A DNA stretch of 64,000 nucleotides from JAKPQE01 sp041397845. GTDB taxonomy: Bacteria > Pseudomonadota > Alphaproteobacteria > Rhizobiales > JAKPQE01. The DNA lies in the NCBI GenBank assembly GCA_041397845.1, contig JAWKVW010000009.1:62001-126000 (forward strand). The letters are read 5' to 3'. Position 1 is the first letter of the stretch. Every line of letters begins with the position of its first letter. The notes below the pieces were generated by a model. The model ran no database searches, had not been told where the DNA came from, and saw nothing but the letters and a program-made list of their open reading frames with translations. Below are positions 17,267 to 25,762 of the stretch, piece by piece. The position numbers and the translations under genes were made by a program.

Positions 17267-18894
17267 ACGATATCCCCGAGAATTTCGGCGGCAGCCGCAT
17301 CTGTCCGAGACCGGTTTTCTGCGCCTTCTACAAGCAGGAGCTGGAGACGCTTTATCAGGTCAGCCGCGTGCTTGGCCGCTCGCTCGACCTGCAGCAGACG
17401 ACGCATGACGTGCTGGAGCTGCTGCACGAGGAGGGGCTGCTGCACCACGGCATGATCTGCCTGCTCGACAACGAGACCGGCGAGCTGAATGCGATCGATG
17501 TCCATGGCGGGGCCGGAACGCCGGGCACGCATTACCGGTCCGGGGAGGGCATTGTTGGCGCTGTTCTGGCCGCCCGCGACCGCATCATCGTGCCGCGCAT
17601 CGCCGACGAGCCGCGCTTTCTCGGCCGCCTCGGGGTCTATGATCCGGAGCTGCCGTTCATCGGCGTGCCGATTTTCTATGGCGCCGACGAGACGCTCGGC
17701 GTTCTGGCCGCCCAGCCGGCCGCCGGCGATCGCTTCCTTGAGGATCATGCCAAGCTGATGGAGATGATCGCCTCGCTCATCGCCCAGACGCTGCATCTGT
17801 CAAAGTCGATCGAGCAGGAGCAATCGCAGCTTCGCTCGGAACGGGACCGCCTTCGCCGGCACGTCAAGCAGCAGCACGGCTTCGACCGCATCGTCGGCGA
17901 TACGCCCGCCATGCGGATGGTCTTCGATCAGGTCCGTGTCGTTGCCAAGTGGAACACGACGGTGCTCATTCGCGGCGAGTCCGGCACGGGCAAGGAACTC
18001 ATCGCCAATGCGATCCACTACAATTCGCCGCGCTCGAGCGCCCCGTTCCTGAAGCTCAACTGTGCCGCCCTGCCGGACAACCTGCTCGAATCGGAGCTTT
18101 TCGGTCACGAGAAGGGGGCATTCACCGGCGCTGCCAGCATGCGCAAGGGCCGCTTCGAGCAGGCCGACGGCGGCACGCTCTTCCTCGACGAGATCGGCGA
18201 AATTTCCCCGGCGTTCCAGTCGAAGCTGCTGCGCGTGCTGCAGGAAGGCGAGTTCGAGCGCGTCGGCGGCAACCGGACGCTGAAGGTCGACGTGCGCATC
18301 ATCGCGGCGACCAACAAGGATCTGGAGGCGGCGGTCGAGACCGGCACCTTCCGCGAGGACCTCTACTACCGGCTCAACGTCATGGCGATCAACATGCCGG
18401 CGCTGCGCGAGCGCATCGACGATATTCCGGAGCTGGCGCGCTTCCTCGTTGGCCAGGTGGCGGCAAAGCAGGGGCGCGACCTCATCCTGACCGACAGCGC
18501 CGTGCGCCTGCTGATGCGGCACACCTGGCCGGGCAATGTGCGGGAGCTCGCCAACTGCGTCGAGCGCGCCGCGATCATGAGCCTGGACGGGACGATCGAC
18601 CGCGATGCCGTCGTTGCCTCGGGTATCCAGGACAAGGCTGCGGGAACGGCGCCGCCGCGGCCGTTCGCCCAACCTGCGCCAAAGCCCGTGCCGCCGGCCG
18701 AGGCGGTGCAGCCAAGGCCCGCCGTGCCGGCGCGCACTGTGCCGGAATCAGAGGCCGACGAGCGCGAGCGGATCATCGCCGCGCTCGAGGAGGCCGGCTG
18801 GGTGCAGGCGAAGGCCGCCCGGCTGCTCGACATGACGCCGCGACAGATCGCCTACCGGGTCAAGATCCTCGACATCAAGATGCGCCGCATCTGA
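17263..18894 (+). CDS. nifA: NifA, sigma-54-dependent activator of nif genes
   Basis: This 543-residue enhancer-binding protein has an N-terminal GAF domain (about residues 25-190) and then the AAA+ domain, with Walker A GESGTGKE at about 238, the sigma-54 contact loop GAFTGA near 284 and Walker B GGTLFLDEIGE. After a proline-rich linker comes a Fis-type helix-turn-helix (WVQAKAARLLDMTPRQIAYR, about 515-534). The linker has no C-x4-C pair of the kind that makes rhizobial NifA oxygen-sensitive; the only nearby cysteine is in ELANCVERA. This fits a NifA that relies on NifL for oxygen control. The start at 17263 was chosen because it overlaps the nifL stop. Confidence 0.95.
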   Translation: MNDIPENFGGSRICPRPVFCAFYKQELETLYQVSRVLGRSLDLQQTTHDVLELLHEEGLLHHGMICLLDNETGELNAIDVHGGAGTPGTHYRSGEGIVGAVLAARDRIIVPRIADEPRFLGRLGVYDPELPFIGVPIFYGADETLGVLAAQPAAGDRFLEDHAKLMEMIASLIAQTLHLSKSIEQEQSQLRSERDRLRRHVKQQHGFDRIVGDTPAMRMVFDQVRVVAKWNTTVLIRGESGTGKELIANAIHYNSPRSSAPFLKLNCAALPDNLLESELFGHEKGAFTGAASMRKGRFEQADGGTLFLDEIGEISPAFQSKLLRVLQEGEFERVGGNRTLKVDVRIIAATNKDLEAAVETGTFREDLYYRLNVMAINMPALRERIDDIPELARFLVGQVAAKQGRDLILTDSAVRLLMRHTWPGNVRELANCVERAAIMSLDGTIDRDAVVASGIQDKAAGTAPPRPFAQPAPKPVPPAEAVQPRPAVPARTVPESEADERERIIAALEEAGWVQAKAARLLDMTPRQIAYRVKILDIKMRRI

Positions 18895-18917
18895 GGTCGC
18901 CAAGCCCGCATCGCGAC

Positions 18918-18950
18918 GGCCGGTCCGCATTATGCCGGGCCGGCCATTTC
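18918..18950 (+). terminator. Possible terminator after nifLA
   Basis: A 9-bp stem (GGCCGGTCC/GGGCCGGCC, one G-U pair) with a 10-base loop lies 24 bp after nifA. It is followed by ATTTCGCATTT rather than a clean T run, so termination may be partial. Confidence 0.45.
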
Positions 18951-18975
18951 GCATTTCCGCAGGCCGGGCAGGGAT

Positions 18976-18991
18976 TGTCACGAACAGCACA
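18976..18991. promoter_or_regulatory. NifA site, distal, upstream of nifB
   Basis: This is a perfect TGT-N10-ACA site (TGTCACGAACAGCACA), 34 bp upstream of a second site. The pair is 115 and 81 bp from the nifB -24 box. Confidence 0.7.
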
Positions 18992-19009
18992 ATGCCGCGC
19001 TGCCGCAAT

Positions 19010-19025
19010 TGTCGGGTTTGCCACA
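19010..19025. promoter_or_regulatory. NifA site, proximal, upstream of nifB
   Basis: This is a perfect TGT-N10-ACA site (TGTCGGGTTTGCCACA). An AT-rich stretch (about 19046-19075) lies between it and the promoter, where DNA bending by IHF would be expected, although I see no clear IHF consensus. Confidence 0.78.
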
Positions 19026-19090
19026 GCGAAGTGCCGATGGCGGTCCGGAAATACTATTCAAAAACAATCATATATCCCTTCCGGCCGGCT

Positions 19091-19106
19091 TGGCATGGCG
19101 GTTGCT
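19091..19106 (+). promoter_or_regulatory. Sigma-54 promoter of the nifB operon
   Basis: TGGCATGGCGGTTGCT matches TGGCAYR-N4-TTGCT exactly. The nifB ATG is 67 bp downstream. Confidence 0.88.
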
Positions 19107-19172
19107 GATGAAGGCTCGGGATCCGTGATCGGGCCTGCTTTGCAGGACCCAGCGCACGAATGGAGCCATGGC

Positions 19173-20645
19173 ATGGAACTGAAGGTTCTTGGACCGGCCA
19201 AGCCGTCCGCCGGCGGGTGTTCGAAGAGTGCATGCGGCTCGACCGCCGACCAGATGAGCCATCTGCCGGAAGCGATCCGCGAGCGGGTGAAGAACCATCC
19301 CTGCTATTCCGAAGAGGCGCACCACCATTATGCCCGCATGCATGTCGCCGTCGCGCCGGCCTGCAACATCCAGTGCAACTACTGCAATCGCAAATACGAC
19401 TGCGCCAACGAGAGCCGGCCGGGCGTCGTCTCCGAACTGCTGACGCCGGATCAGGCGGTCCGCAAGACGCTGGCGGTTGCCGCCGCCATCCCGCAGATGT
19501 CGGTGCTCGGCATTGCCGGCCCCGGCGATCCGCTGGCAAATCCGTCCCGCACCTTCGAGACCTTCCGCCAGCTTTCCGACAAGGCGCCGGACATCAAGCT
19601 CTGCGTGTCGACCAACGGCCTTTCCCTGCCCGAACATGTCGACGAACTCGTTCGCCACAACATCGACCACGTCACGATCACCATCAACTGCGTCGACCCC
19701 GAGGTCGGCGCCCGCATCTATCCGTGGATCTTCTGGAAAAACCGGCGCATCCGCGGCCGCAAGGCAGCCGAGATCCTGATCGAGCAGCAGCAGCGCGGCC
19801 TGGAAATGCTGGTCGCGCGCGGCGTGCTGGTGAAGGTCAATTCGGTCCTCATTCCGGGCGTCAACGACGACCACCTCGTCGAGGTGAGCCGTGTCGTCAA
19901 GGCCAAGGGCGCGTTCCTGCACAACGTCATGCCGCTCATCGCCGAGGCCGAACACGGAACGTACTACGGCGTCATGGGCCAGCGCGGACCGACCCAGGCC
20001 GAACTGACGGCGCTGCAGGATTCCTGCGGCGACATGAACATGATGCGCCACTGCCGGCAGTGCCGGGCCGACGCCGTCGGTCTTCTCGGCGAGGATCGCG
20101 GCCAGGAATTCACCATGGACAAGATCGACGTCATGGAGATCGACTACGCCGCCGCGATGGAAAGGCGGGCGACGATCCATGCCGCCATCGAGGCGGCGAG
20201 GGACGAGGAGCGCACTGCTGCCGCGCCGGCGCCGGTCGCCGCGCTGCCGGCGGACGCGCGTCTGGTGCTGATGGCGGTCGCCAGTGCCGGGCAGGGTGTC
20301 GTCAACCAGCATTTCGGTCATGCCCGGGAGTTCCTCATCTACGAGGCCGGGCCGTCGGGCGTGCGCTTCGTCGGCCATCGCAAGACAGACCAGTACTGCG
20401 TCGGCAGTTCGACCTGCGGCGACACCGAGACGGCGCTCGAGCGGACGATCCGCGCCCTTGCCGGCTGCGAGGTCGTGCTCTGTTCCAAGATCGGCATCGA
20501 ACCGTGGGGGGCGCTGGAAGCCGCCGGCATCCAGCCGAACGGCGAGCACGCGATGGAACCGATCGAGGCGGCCGTTGCCGCAGTCTATCGCGAGATGGCC
20601 GAGGCCGGCGCGCTCGTCACCGACAGCCTTGCGCAAAGCGCCTGA
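19173..20645 (+). CDS. nifB: NifB, radical SAM enzyme of FeMo-co assembly
   Basis: This 490-residue protein makes NifB-co (the 8Fe-9S-C core) from two 4Fe-4S clusters and SAM. The SAM-cluster motif CNIQCNYC is at about residue 64, followed by NRKYDC with further cluster cysteines, GIAGPGDPLANP (SAM contact) and MRHCRQCRADAVG near the end of the radical domain. Residues from about 365 form the fused NifX-like carrier domain (VNQHFGHAREFLIYE). The start was placed at ATG 19173 (MELKVLGP) with GGAG 7 bases upstream; longer in-frame starts have no family support. Confidence 0.96.
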   Translation: MELKVLGPAKPSAGGCSKSACGSTADQMSHLPEAIRERVKNHPCYSEEAHHHYARMHVAVAPACNIQCNYCNRKYDCANESRPGVVSELLTPDQAVRKTLAVAAAIPQMSVLGIAGPGDPLANPSRTFETFRQLSDKAPDIKLCVSTNGLSLPEHVDELVRHNIDHVTITINCVDPEVGARIYPWIFWKNRRIRGRKAAEILIEQQQRGLEMLVARGVLVKVNSVLIPGVNDDHLVEVSRVVKAKGAFLHNVMPLIAEAEHGTYYGVMGQRGPTQAELTALQDSCGDMNMMRHCRQCRADAVGLLGEDRGQEFTMDKIDVMEIDYAAAMERRATIHAAIEAARDEERTAAAPAPVAALPADARLVLMAVASAGQGVVNQHFGHAREFLIYEAGPSGVRFVGHRKTDQYCVGSSTCGDTETALERTIRALAGCEVVLCSKIGIEPWGALEAAGIQPNGEHAMEPIEAAVAAVYREMAEAGALVTDSLAQSA

Positions 20646-20655
20646 GGACAAGGTC

Positions 20656-20931
20656 ATGGCCTATTCGATCACAGCGCTCTGCGTGAACTGCTTTGCCTGC
20701 CTTGATGTCTGCCCGAGCCGGGCGATCGCCGAGGCAAAGCCGCATTTCACCATCGATGCCCGGAAATGCAGTCATTGCGAGGGCGAACATGCCGACCCGC
20801 AATGCGCCAGCATCTGCCCGGTCGAAGGCGCCATTCTCGATGCCGAGGGCCTTGCCGCCAATCCGCCGGGGTCGCTGACAGGCATTCCGCCCGAAAGGCT
20901 GCAGCAGCTCGCCGCCGCCGGCGTCCTCTGA
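20656..20931 (+). CDS. fdxN: 4Fe-4S ferredoxin of the nifB operon (FdxN type)
   Basis: This 91-residue two-cluster ferredoxin has CVNCFACLDVCPS near the N-terminus and CSHCEGEHADPQCASICP in the second half. The 8-residue insertion in the second motif is typical of the nifB-linked FdxN/FrdN class. In other diazotrophs this ferredoxin is needed for NifB function, probably by donating electrons for radical SAM chemistry. It starts 10 bp after nifB. Confidence 0.9.
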   Translation: MAYSITALCVNCFACLDVCPSRAIAEAKPHFTIDARKCSHCEGEHADPQCASICPVEGAILDAEGLAANPPGSLTGIPPERLQQLAAAGVL

Positions 20932-20941
20932 GGGTGAAGCG

Positions 20942-22200
20942 ATGCCGCTGAAGGGGCCGCAAGCCGTTGAAATCGCCGACAGGGTGCATTGGATCGGGGC
21001 TCGACCCCAATCTGCGGACCTTCGACCTCATCCTGAAACCGCCAACGGCACCACCTACAACGCCTATGTGGTGCGCGGCTCGGACGGTGTTGCCGTCGTC
21101 GATACCGTCAAGGAAGAGTTCTCGGCCGATTTCTTCGAGCGTCTCGAGCAGTGGCGCGCTACGACGAGATCCGGGCGGTCGTGCTCAACCATCTCGAGCC
21201 CGATCATACCGGCGCGGTGCCCGAGCTGATGCGCCGGGCGCCGCAGGCCCACATCTACGTGTCGCAGCGGGGCCTGAAGCTGCTCTCGGCCCTGCTCAAG
21301 GACGATCTGGACAAGCTTGGCTACACGCTGACCGGCACGGGCGACACCTGCGACCTCGGCGACCGGGTGCTGACCTTCGTCAACACGCCCTATCTGCACT
21401 GGCCCGACACGCAGTGCACGTTTCTCGCCGATTGCCGGGTGCTGTTCTCCGGCGACGTCTTCGGCTGCCATTTCTGCGACGAGCGTCTCTACAACGACCT
21501 CGTCGGCGATTTCCGCTTTTCCTACGAATATTACTTCAAGCACATCATGCGGCCGTTCAAGCGCTACGTGCTCGAGGCGGTCGACAAGATCGTGCCGCTC
21601 GATCCGGCACTGATCGCGCCGGCGCACGGGCCGATCCTGCGGGACAGCCCGCTCGACTACGTTCGCAGCTACCGGAAACTGTCGAACTCCTACCTGCCAA
21701 ACGAAGTCGAGGGCAAGGAGAAGAGCCTCCTCGTCTTCTACATGAGCGCCTATGGCGCGACGGCCGACATGGCCCGCTCCGTCTATGAGGGGGCGAGCGG
21801 GGTCAGCGGTGTCCGTGCCTCGCTCTACGACCTGCAGGGCGGCGAGATCGAACCCTTCGTCGACCTCATCGAGGGTGCCGATGGCCTCGTTTTCGGCTCG
21901 CCGACGATCAACGGCGATGCCGTCAAGCCGGTCTGGGATGTGCTTGCCTCGCTCATCTCGATCGAGACGCGGGGCAAGCTCGGCGGCGCTTTCGGCTCCT
22001 ATGGCTGGTCCGGCGAGGCGGTGCCGATGATCGAGGACCGTCTGCGCGGTCTCAAGATGCGCGTTCCGGAAAAGGGGCCGCGCGTGAAGTTCCACCCCAC
22101 CGACGACGAGCTCGATGTCTGCCGTGCCTACGGCCGGGCACTCGCCGAAGCGTTGGCGGGCAAGACCAGGCCGAAAGTGGTCGACCTCGCCGATCTGTGA
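20942..22200 (+). CDS. Flavodiiron protein (FprA-like) with three frameshifts
   Basis: The conserved protein is about 415 residues but is read in pieces. MPLKGPQAVEIADRVHWIG begins in one frame, LDPNLRTFDLILK continues in the next from about 21002, TANGTTYNAYVVRGSDGVAV returns from about 21040, and ARYDEIRAVVLNHLEPDHTG resumes from 21151 to the stop. The diiron site HLEPDHTG is present, as is a C-terminal flavodoxin domain (LLVFYMSAYGATADMARS near residue 260). The breaks sit at short G or A runs, so I read them as sequence errors. Such proteins reduce oxygen or NO to harmless products or pass electrons through the flavodoxin domain. The operon setting suggests nitrogenase protection or electron supply. 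Confidence 0.8.
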
Positions 22201-22261
22201 CGGCCGGCGGGGCAGGGGGGACAAGGGTTTTTTCTACGGGGGTCATTCAAAGGAGACGGAT

Positions 22262-22552
22262 ATGGCCAAAGTGAAACTGACGTTCACCGATATCGAAGTG
22301 ACCGTGAACGTGCCGGCCGGCACCCGCGTCATCGAGGTGTCCGAAAAGGTCGGTGCCGGCATCATCTATGGCTGCCGCGAGGGAGACTGCGGCACCTGCC
22401 TGATGCGGGTCGAGTCCGGCATGGAGTTCCTGTCCGAGCCGACCGCGCTCGAGGACAAGGTGCTGAAGGAAAACATGGCCGGAAAGGACATGCGCCTTGC
22501 CTGCCAGGCCCAGGTCATCGGCGACGGCGAGGTCAAGGTGCGCCCGGCCTGA
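22262..22552 (+). CDS. 2Fe-2S plant-type ferredoxin
   Basis: This 96-residue ferredoxin has the C-x4-C-x2-C cluster motif GCREGDCGTCLMRV and the distant fourth cysteine in RLACQAQ. A strong ribosome site (AAAGGAG) precedes the ATG. Ferredoxins of this kind in nif clusters (FdxC/FdI-like) are candidates for electron donors to nitrogenase reductase or to the flavodiiron protein encoded just upstream. Confidence 0.88.
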   Translation: MAKVKLTFTDIEVTVNVPAGTRVIEVSEKVGAGIIYGCREGDCGTCLMRVESGMEFLSEPTALEDKVLKENMAGKDMRLACQAQVIGDGEVKVRPA

Positions 22553-22601
22553 CGGCCGCGCGCCGATCACCTCCCAAGCACTGGAAAACGGAACGAGGCA
22601 C

Positions 22602-22964
22602 ATGCCCAAGATCATTTTTCAACATCCCGAATATGACGAGATCGAGGTCTACGCTCCGGCCGGCAGCCACCGCAAGACGGTGCTGTCGCTGGCCAAGGAG
22701 TTCAAGGTTCCGATCAACTTCGACTGCGGCGACGGCGAGTGCGGCACCTGCGTCATCCGCGTCACCGACCTTGCCGGCGGGCCGACCCACATGGGCACGC
22801 ACATGACCGACAAGGAAAAGACGGTCCTGCGCGAAATCGGCAAGCTCAGCAAGGACGAGCTGGAAAAGGTCGTCGTCAACGACCTGCCGAGCGAGTGGCG
22901 TCTGGCCTGCCAGATGATCGTTCGCGACGAGGACATCCGCATCACATACGAGAAGCGGTTGTGA
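22602..22964 (+). CDS. FeSII (Shethna protein II)-like 2Fe-2S ferredoxin
   Basis: This 120-residue ferredoxin has cluster cysteines at about 42, 47, 50 and 103 (CGDGECGTC and RLACQ). Compared with an ordinary ferredoxin it carries an extra helical segment (about residues 64-98) with MTDKEKTVLREIGKLSKDE. This matches the lid region of the Azotobacter Shethna protein II, which binds oxidised nitrogenase and shields it from oxygen. The end RDEDIRITYE also parallels that protein. The comparison is from memory of the Azotobacter sequence. Its stop overlaps the nifQ start. Confidence 0.75.
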   Translation: MPKIIFQHPEYDEIEVYAPAGSHRKTVLSLAKEFKVPINFDCGDGECGTCVIRVTDLAGGPTHMGTHMTDKEKTVLREIGKLSKDELEKVVVNDLPSEWRLACQMIVRDEDIRITYEKRL

Positions 22965-23554
22965 CCGGACCGGGCGCCGGCCTTGCCGCTGGCGGCCTCA
23001 CCCTCCATCAGGCGCTCCAGCAGCGCCTGATGCGGATGGGGCGCGGCGGGCTCAACGAGGTGTTCGTCGCCCAGATGCTGGCAAGCTGGATGGCGGGGCG
23101 CGGTGTCCTGCCATCGGCCATGGGGCTTGACCCGAGCCTATTCCGGCAGATGCTCGACTGGCACTTTCCGGGCATCGGCCCATTCGACGACCGGCGGGCG
23201 GGCGTTGCGGCGCTGCCCCGTCCCGATGAACTCGACGACGTGCGCATGCTGCTCGACAGCCACCGCGCCGGCCGGTCGATTTCGGAACTCTGGATGACGG
23301 AAATCGTCGCCCTCGGCTGCATGGGCGGCGATCACCTCTGGTCGGATCTCGGGCTGTTCTCGCGCGATCAGTTGAGTGCCCTGATGATGCTGAATTTCCC
23401 GACGCTTGCCGCCGCCAACAGCCGCAACATGAAATGGAAGCGGTTCCTCTACAAGCAGCTCTGCGAGGCCGAAGGGGTTCATGCCTGCCGGGCGCCGAGC
23501 TGCGAGGCCTGCGCCGACTATGGCAACTGCTTCGTGCCGGCCGAGGCCGAATAG
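22961..23554 (+). CDS. nifQ: NifQ, molybdenum donor for FeMo-co
   Basis: The product has 197 residues from the GTG at 22961, which overlaps the stop of the preceding ferredoxin. The family's C-terminal C-x4-C-x2-C-x5-C motif is intact (CRAPSCEACADYGNC, about residues 176-190); it holds a Mo-Fe-S cluster that delivers molybdenum to NifEN/NifH. The region WMTEIVALGCMGGDHLW is also typical. The 3' end overlaps the convergent apbE gene by 37 bp, so the two transcripts collide here. Confidence 0.92.
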   Translation: MTGPGAGLAAGGLTLHQALQQRLMRMGRGGLNEVFVAQMLASWMAGRGVLPSAMGLDPSLFRQMLDWHFPGIGPFDDRRAGVAALPRPDELDDVRMLLDSHRAGRSISELWMTEIVALGCMGGDHLWSDLGLFSRDQLSALMMLNFPTLAAANSRNMKWKRFLYKQLCEAEGVHACRAPSCEACADYGNCFVPAEAE

Positions 23555-24618
23555 GCGGCTGGCGGCACCGTTGCCGCACCGGCGACGACCATCCTGTGGT
23601 CCTTGCCGTCCTCGATGCGCAGCCGCGACTTCATCGTGGCCGTGAGATAGAGGGTACCGGCTCCATCGACGAGCACCACATCGGTGACGCCCATGCGGGC
23701 GGCGACGGCCGGCCACTCGCCGGGGCCTGCCACCGACAGCGCCGTTGCCGCGCCATCGGCCAATGCGCCATCCCGATGAATGACGCTCGCCGAGACGATG
23801 TCACGGACCGGCCAGCCGGTGCGCGGGTCGAGGATGTGCGAATAGACGATGCCGTCGTGCTCGAGAAACCGATTGTAGTTGCCCGACGTGTGCAGCGCTT
23901 CGCCGGGGGCAAGCTCGACCGAGGCGATGACGCCCCAGCCGCGCGGATCGCGGATCGCGACCCGCCAGGGCCGCGCGCCATGCCGGCCGATCACCTTGAC
24001 GCCGCCGCCGGCATTGATGACGGCGTCGACTATGCCGGCCGACGCCAGCTCACCGGCGGCCCAGTCGAGCGCCGCGCCCTTGGCGAACCCGCCGAAATCA
24101 AGCTGAACGGCGGGATTGCGCGATGATGCCACCGCGCCCTCGACCCGGACGTCGGCCATCGACGGGGCGCCGGCAACGAGCGCGGCGATTTTGCCGGCGT
24201 CCGGCGGCGGGCCCTGCGGCAGGTCGTCGGCATGAAAGCCCCAAAGGCCGATGAGGCTGCCGATGGCGGGATTGAACAGTCCGCCGCTCGTCTCCTCGAG
24301 GTGTCTTGCCGTTTCGATCGCGTCGGCAAGGAGCGGCGAGACCGCCATCGACCGGCCTTCGGCGAAGGCCGCGTTGAGGTCGGTCATCTCGCCGGGCTTC
24401 CAGGCGTTCCAGTCGCGCTGCATGCGGCCGAAGCCTTCGGCGATGCCGGCGAGGGCCGGCGCGGCTCGCTCGCGGTCCTTTTCGGCAATGACGATCTCGG
24501 TCAGCGTGCCGAAGACGTAAAGCGTGGTGCGATATTCCCCGGCATCCGGCTCGCAGGCGGCAAACAGAACCGCGCTCGCCAGCAGAAGAATGGAGCGGAC
24601 GCCGGCCCGCATGGTCAT
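23518..24618 (-). CDS. apbE: ApbE, FAD:protein FMN transferase
   Basis: This 366-residue lipoprotein-type flavin transferase has a signal sequence ending in ASAVLFAACEP (lipobox cysteine about residue 21). Conserved ApbE segments are NPAIGSLIGLWGF, LDFGGFAKGAALD, NAGGGVKVIG, GNYNRF and YSHILDPRTGWPV; the last is the metal/FAD site. It attaches FMN to threonines of RnfG and RnfD, which explains its presence beside an rnf operon. It is the last gene of a five-gene operon; its start overlaps the RseC-family gene (ATGA). Confidence 0.9.
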   Translation of the reverse strand: MTMRAGVRSILLLASAVLFAACEPDAGEYRTTLYVFGTLTEIVIAEKDRERAAPALAGIAEGFGRMQRDWNAWKPGEMTDLNAAFAEGRSMAVSPLLADAIETARHLEETSGGLFNPAIGSLIGLWGFHADDLPQGPPPDAGKIAALVAGAPSMADVRVEGAVASSRNPAVQLDFGGFAKGAALDWAAGELASAGIVDAVINAGGGVKVIGRHGARPWRVAIRDPRGWGVIASVELAPGEALHTSGNYNRFLEHDGIVYSHILDPRTGWPVRDIVSASVIHRDGALADGAATALSVAGPGEWPAVAARMGVTDVVLVDGAGTLYLTATMKSRLRIEDGKDHRMVVAGAATVPPAAYSASAGTKQLP

Positions 24619-25094
24619 TCGACGTCGCAGCCGGATGCGGGGGCCGGGCCAATGAGAACCGGCGCAAGGCCCCGGGCGAGGCCGGACGAGCGGACGACGA
24701 GGTAGCCGCCGCAAAGGCCGGCGACAGCGGCAAGGCCGACGCCGACCTCGGCGGTGCCAAGGCCGGCCGCGATCGCGGCCATGACGACCATGGCCGCTGC
24801 CGGAATGAGGTAGGCAATTGCCGCGCCGGCGACGATCGAACTCTCGCGAATGCCGAGAACCACCCTCGTGCCGACCGGAAAGTCGCGGTCGGTCGCGACC
24901 CGCAGCGTTGCCGGCGCGCTGGAGACGAGCCGCGACAAGGTCGCCGTGCCGCAGCTCGAAGCGATGCCGCAAGTGGCGCAGCCGGCGGTCCGGTGCGGCA
25001 AGAGAAGAAGGAACCGGCCGTCGCGCGCGAGCACGGTCGCTTCCGCCTCGACGAGGTCGGCGAGGTCAGGCGCGAGGGGAGATTCGACGGTCAT
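24615..25094 (-). CDS. RseC/SoxR-reducing-system family membrane protein
   Basis: The product has 159 residues. An N-terminal soluble part carries a cysteine cluster (GCATCGIASSCG, about residues 38-49) of the RseC/RsxC-associated family, followed by two membrane helices (about 85-105 and 112-130). RseC proteins are encoded beside Rnf/Rsx complexes and may help reduce or mature them. It overlaps both neighbours by 4 bp. Confidence 0.75.
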   Translation of the reverse strand: MTVESPLAPDLADLVEAEATVLARDGRFLLLLPHRTAGCATCGIASSCGTATLSRLVSSAPATLRVATDRDFPVGTRVVLGIRESSIVAGAAIAYLIPAAAMVVMAAIAAGLGTAEVGVGLAAVAGLCGGYLVVRSSGLARGLAPVLIGPAPASGCDVE

Positions 25095-25492
25095 GACGTG
25101 GCCCCTTTCGCTTTCAGGTGCGCGGCGAGCGCGCTGTCCATGGTCGCTGCGTGGAGATCGAACCAGCGCGGCAGTTCGCGCACATATTCGCGCCCAAAGG
25201 CGAGGAAGCCGCGCTCGACCCGGTTGCCGATCTGGCGCATCTGGCCGAGCACGCGATCATGCTCGCTGCGATGCTCGCCAAGCGCGGGAAAGCCGCTTTC
25301 GACCATCAGCTCGTCCTCGAAGGCAAAATGCGCGACGGTATGGGCGCCGAGTTCGGCAAAGAGCGCCCGGAACGCGGCGCTGTCGGGCGCTGCGTCGAGC
25401 CGGTTCACGAGGTCGGCGAATTCGCGATGCATCTCATCCATCGCCGCGACATCGAGCCGGTGCCGATCGTCGTTCCAGACGAGCAGGGTCAT
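25091..25492 (-). CDS. Bacteriohemerythrin
   Basis: This 133-residue four-helix protein has the hemerythrin iron ligands: an N-terminal WNDDRHRLDV, then HREF, HTVAHFAFEDELM (H-x3-H-x3-E), HRSEHDRVL and a C-terminal WFDLHAATMDSAL. It should bind two irons and reversibly bind oxygen. In a nif operon the likely job is buffering or delivering oxygen away from nitrogenase. It overlaps the next gene by 4 bp. Confidence 0.85.
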   Translation of the reverse strand: MTLLVWNDDRHRLDVAAMDEMHREFADLVNRLDAAPDSAAFRALFAELGAHTVAHFAFEDELMVESGFPALGEHRSEHDRVLGQMRQIGNRVERGFLAFGREYVRELPRWFDLHAATMDSALAAHLKAKGATS

Positions 25493-25731
25493 CGGGCAAG
25501 GTCCGGCGTCAGCGTCTGGATGCGGGCGCGGCGGCCGCGGCGGACGGCAGCGAGGTCGACGATTTTCGCCGTCGGCGAGGCCGACCAGCCCGCCGCGTTG
25601 CCGGGCGGCAGCGCGTTTTCGCGCCGTTTGCCGCCGTGCAGCCAGGGCGGCGTCGCAAGGTTCCGCGATGCCGGGGCAGGGCAGGTGGTCGATCGGATTT
25701 TCCGTTCCGTCTCGGTCGGGTGTTGCGGCAT
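25489..25731 (-). CDS. Small unknown protein in the SIR2-hemerythrin operon
   Basis: This 80-residue basic protein (MPQHPTETERKIRSTTCPAP...) has a good ribosome site (GGAGAGG) before the ATG at 25731, and its stop overlaps the hemerythrin start (ATGA). These are the reasons to call it real. It has one cysteine, a tryptophan-containing centre (PPWLHGGKRRENALP) and an Arg-rich end (AAVRRGRRARIQ). I recognise no domain. Confidence 0.5.
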   Translation of the reverse strand: MPQHPTETERKIRSTTCPAPASRNLATPPWLHGGKRRENALPPGNAAGWSASPTAKIVDLAAVRRGRRARIQTLTPDLAR

Positions 25732-25762
25732 GGGGAGCCTCTCCTGCAACAGGACGTTTCGG

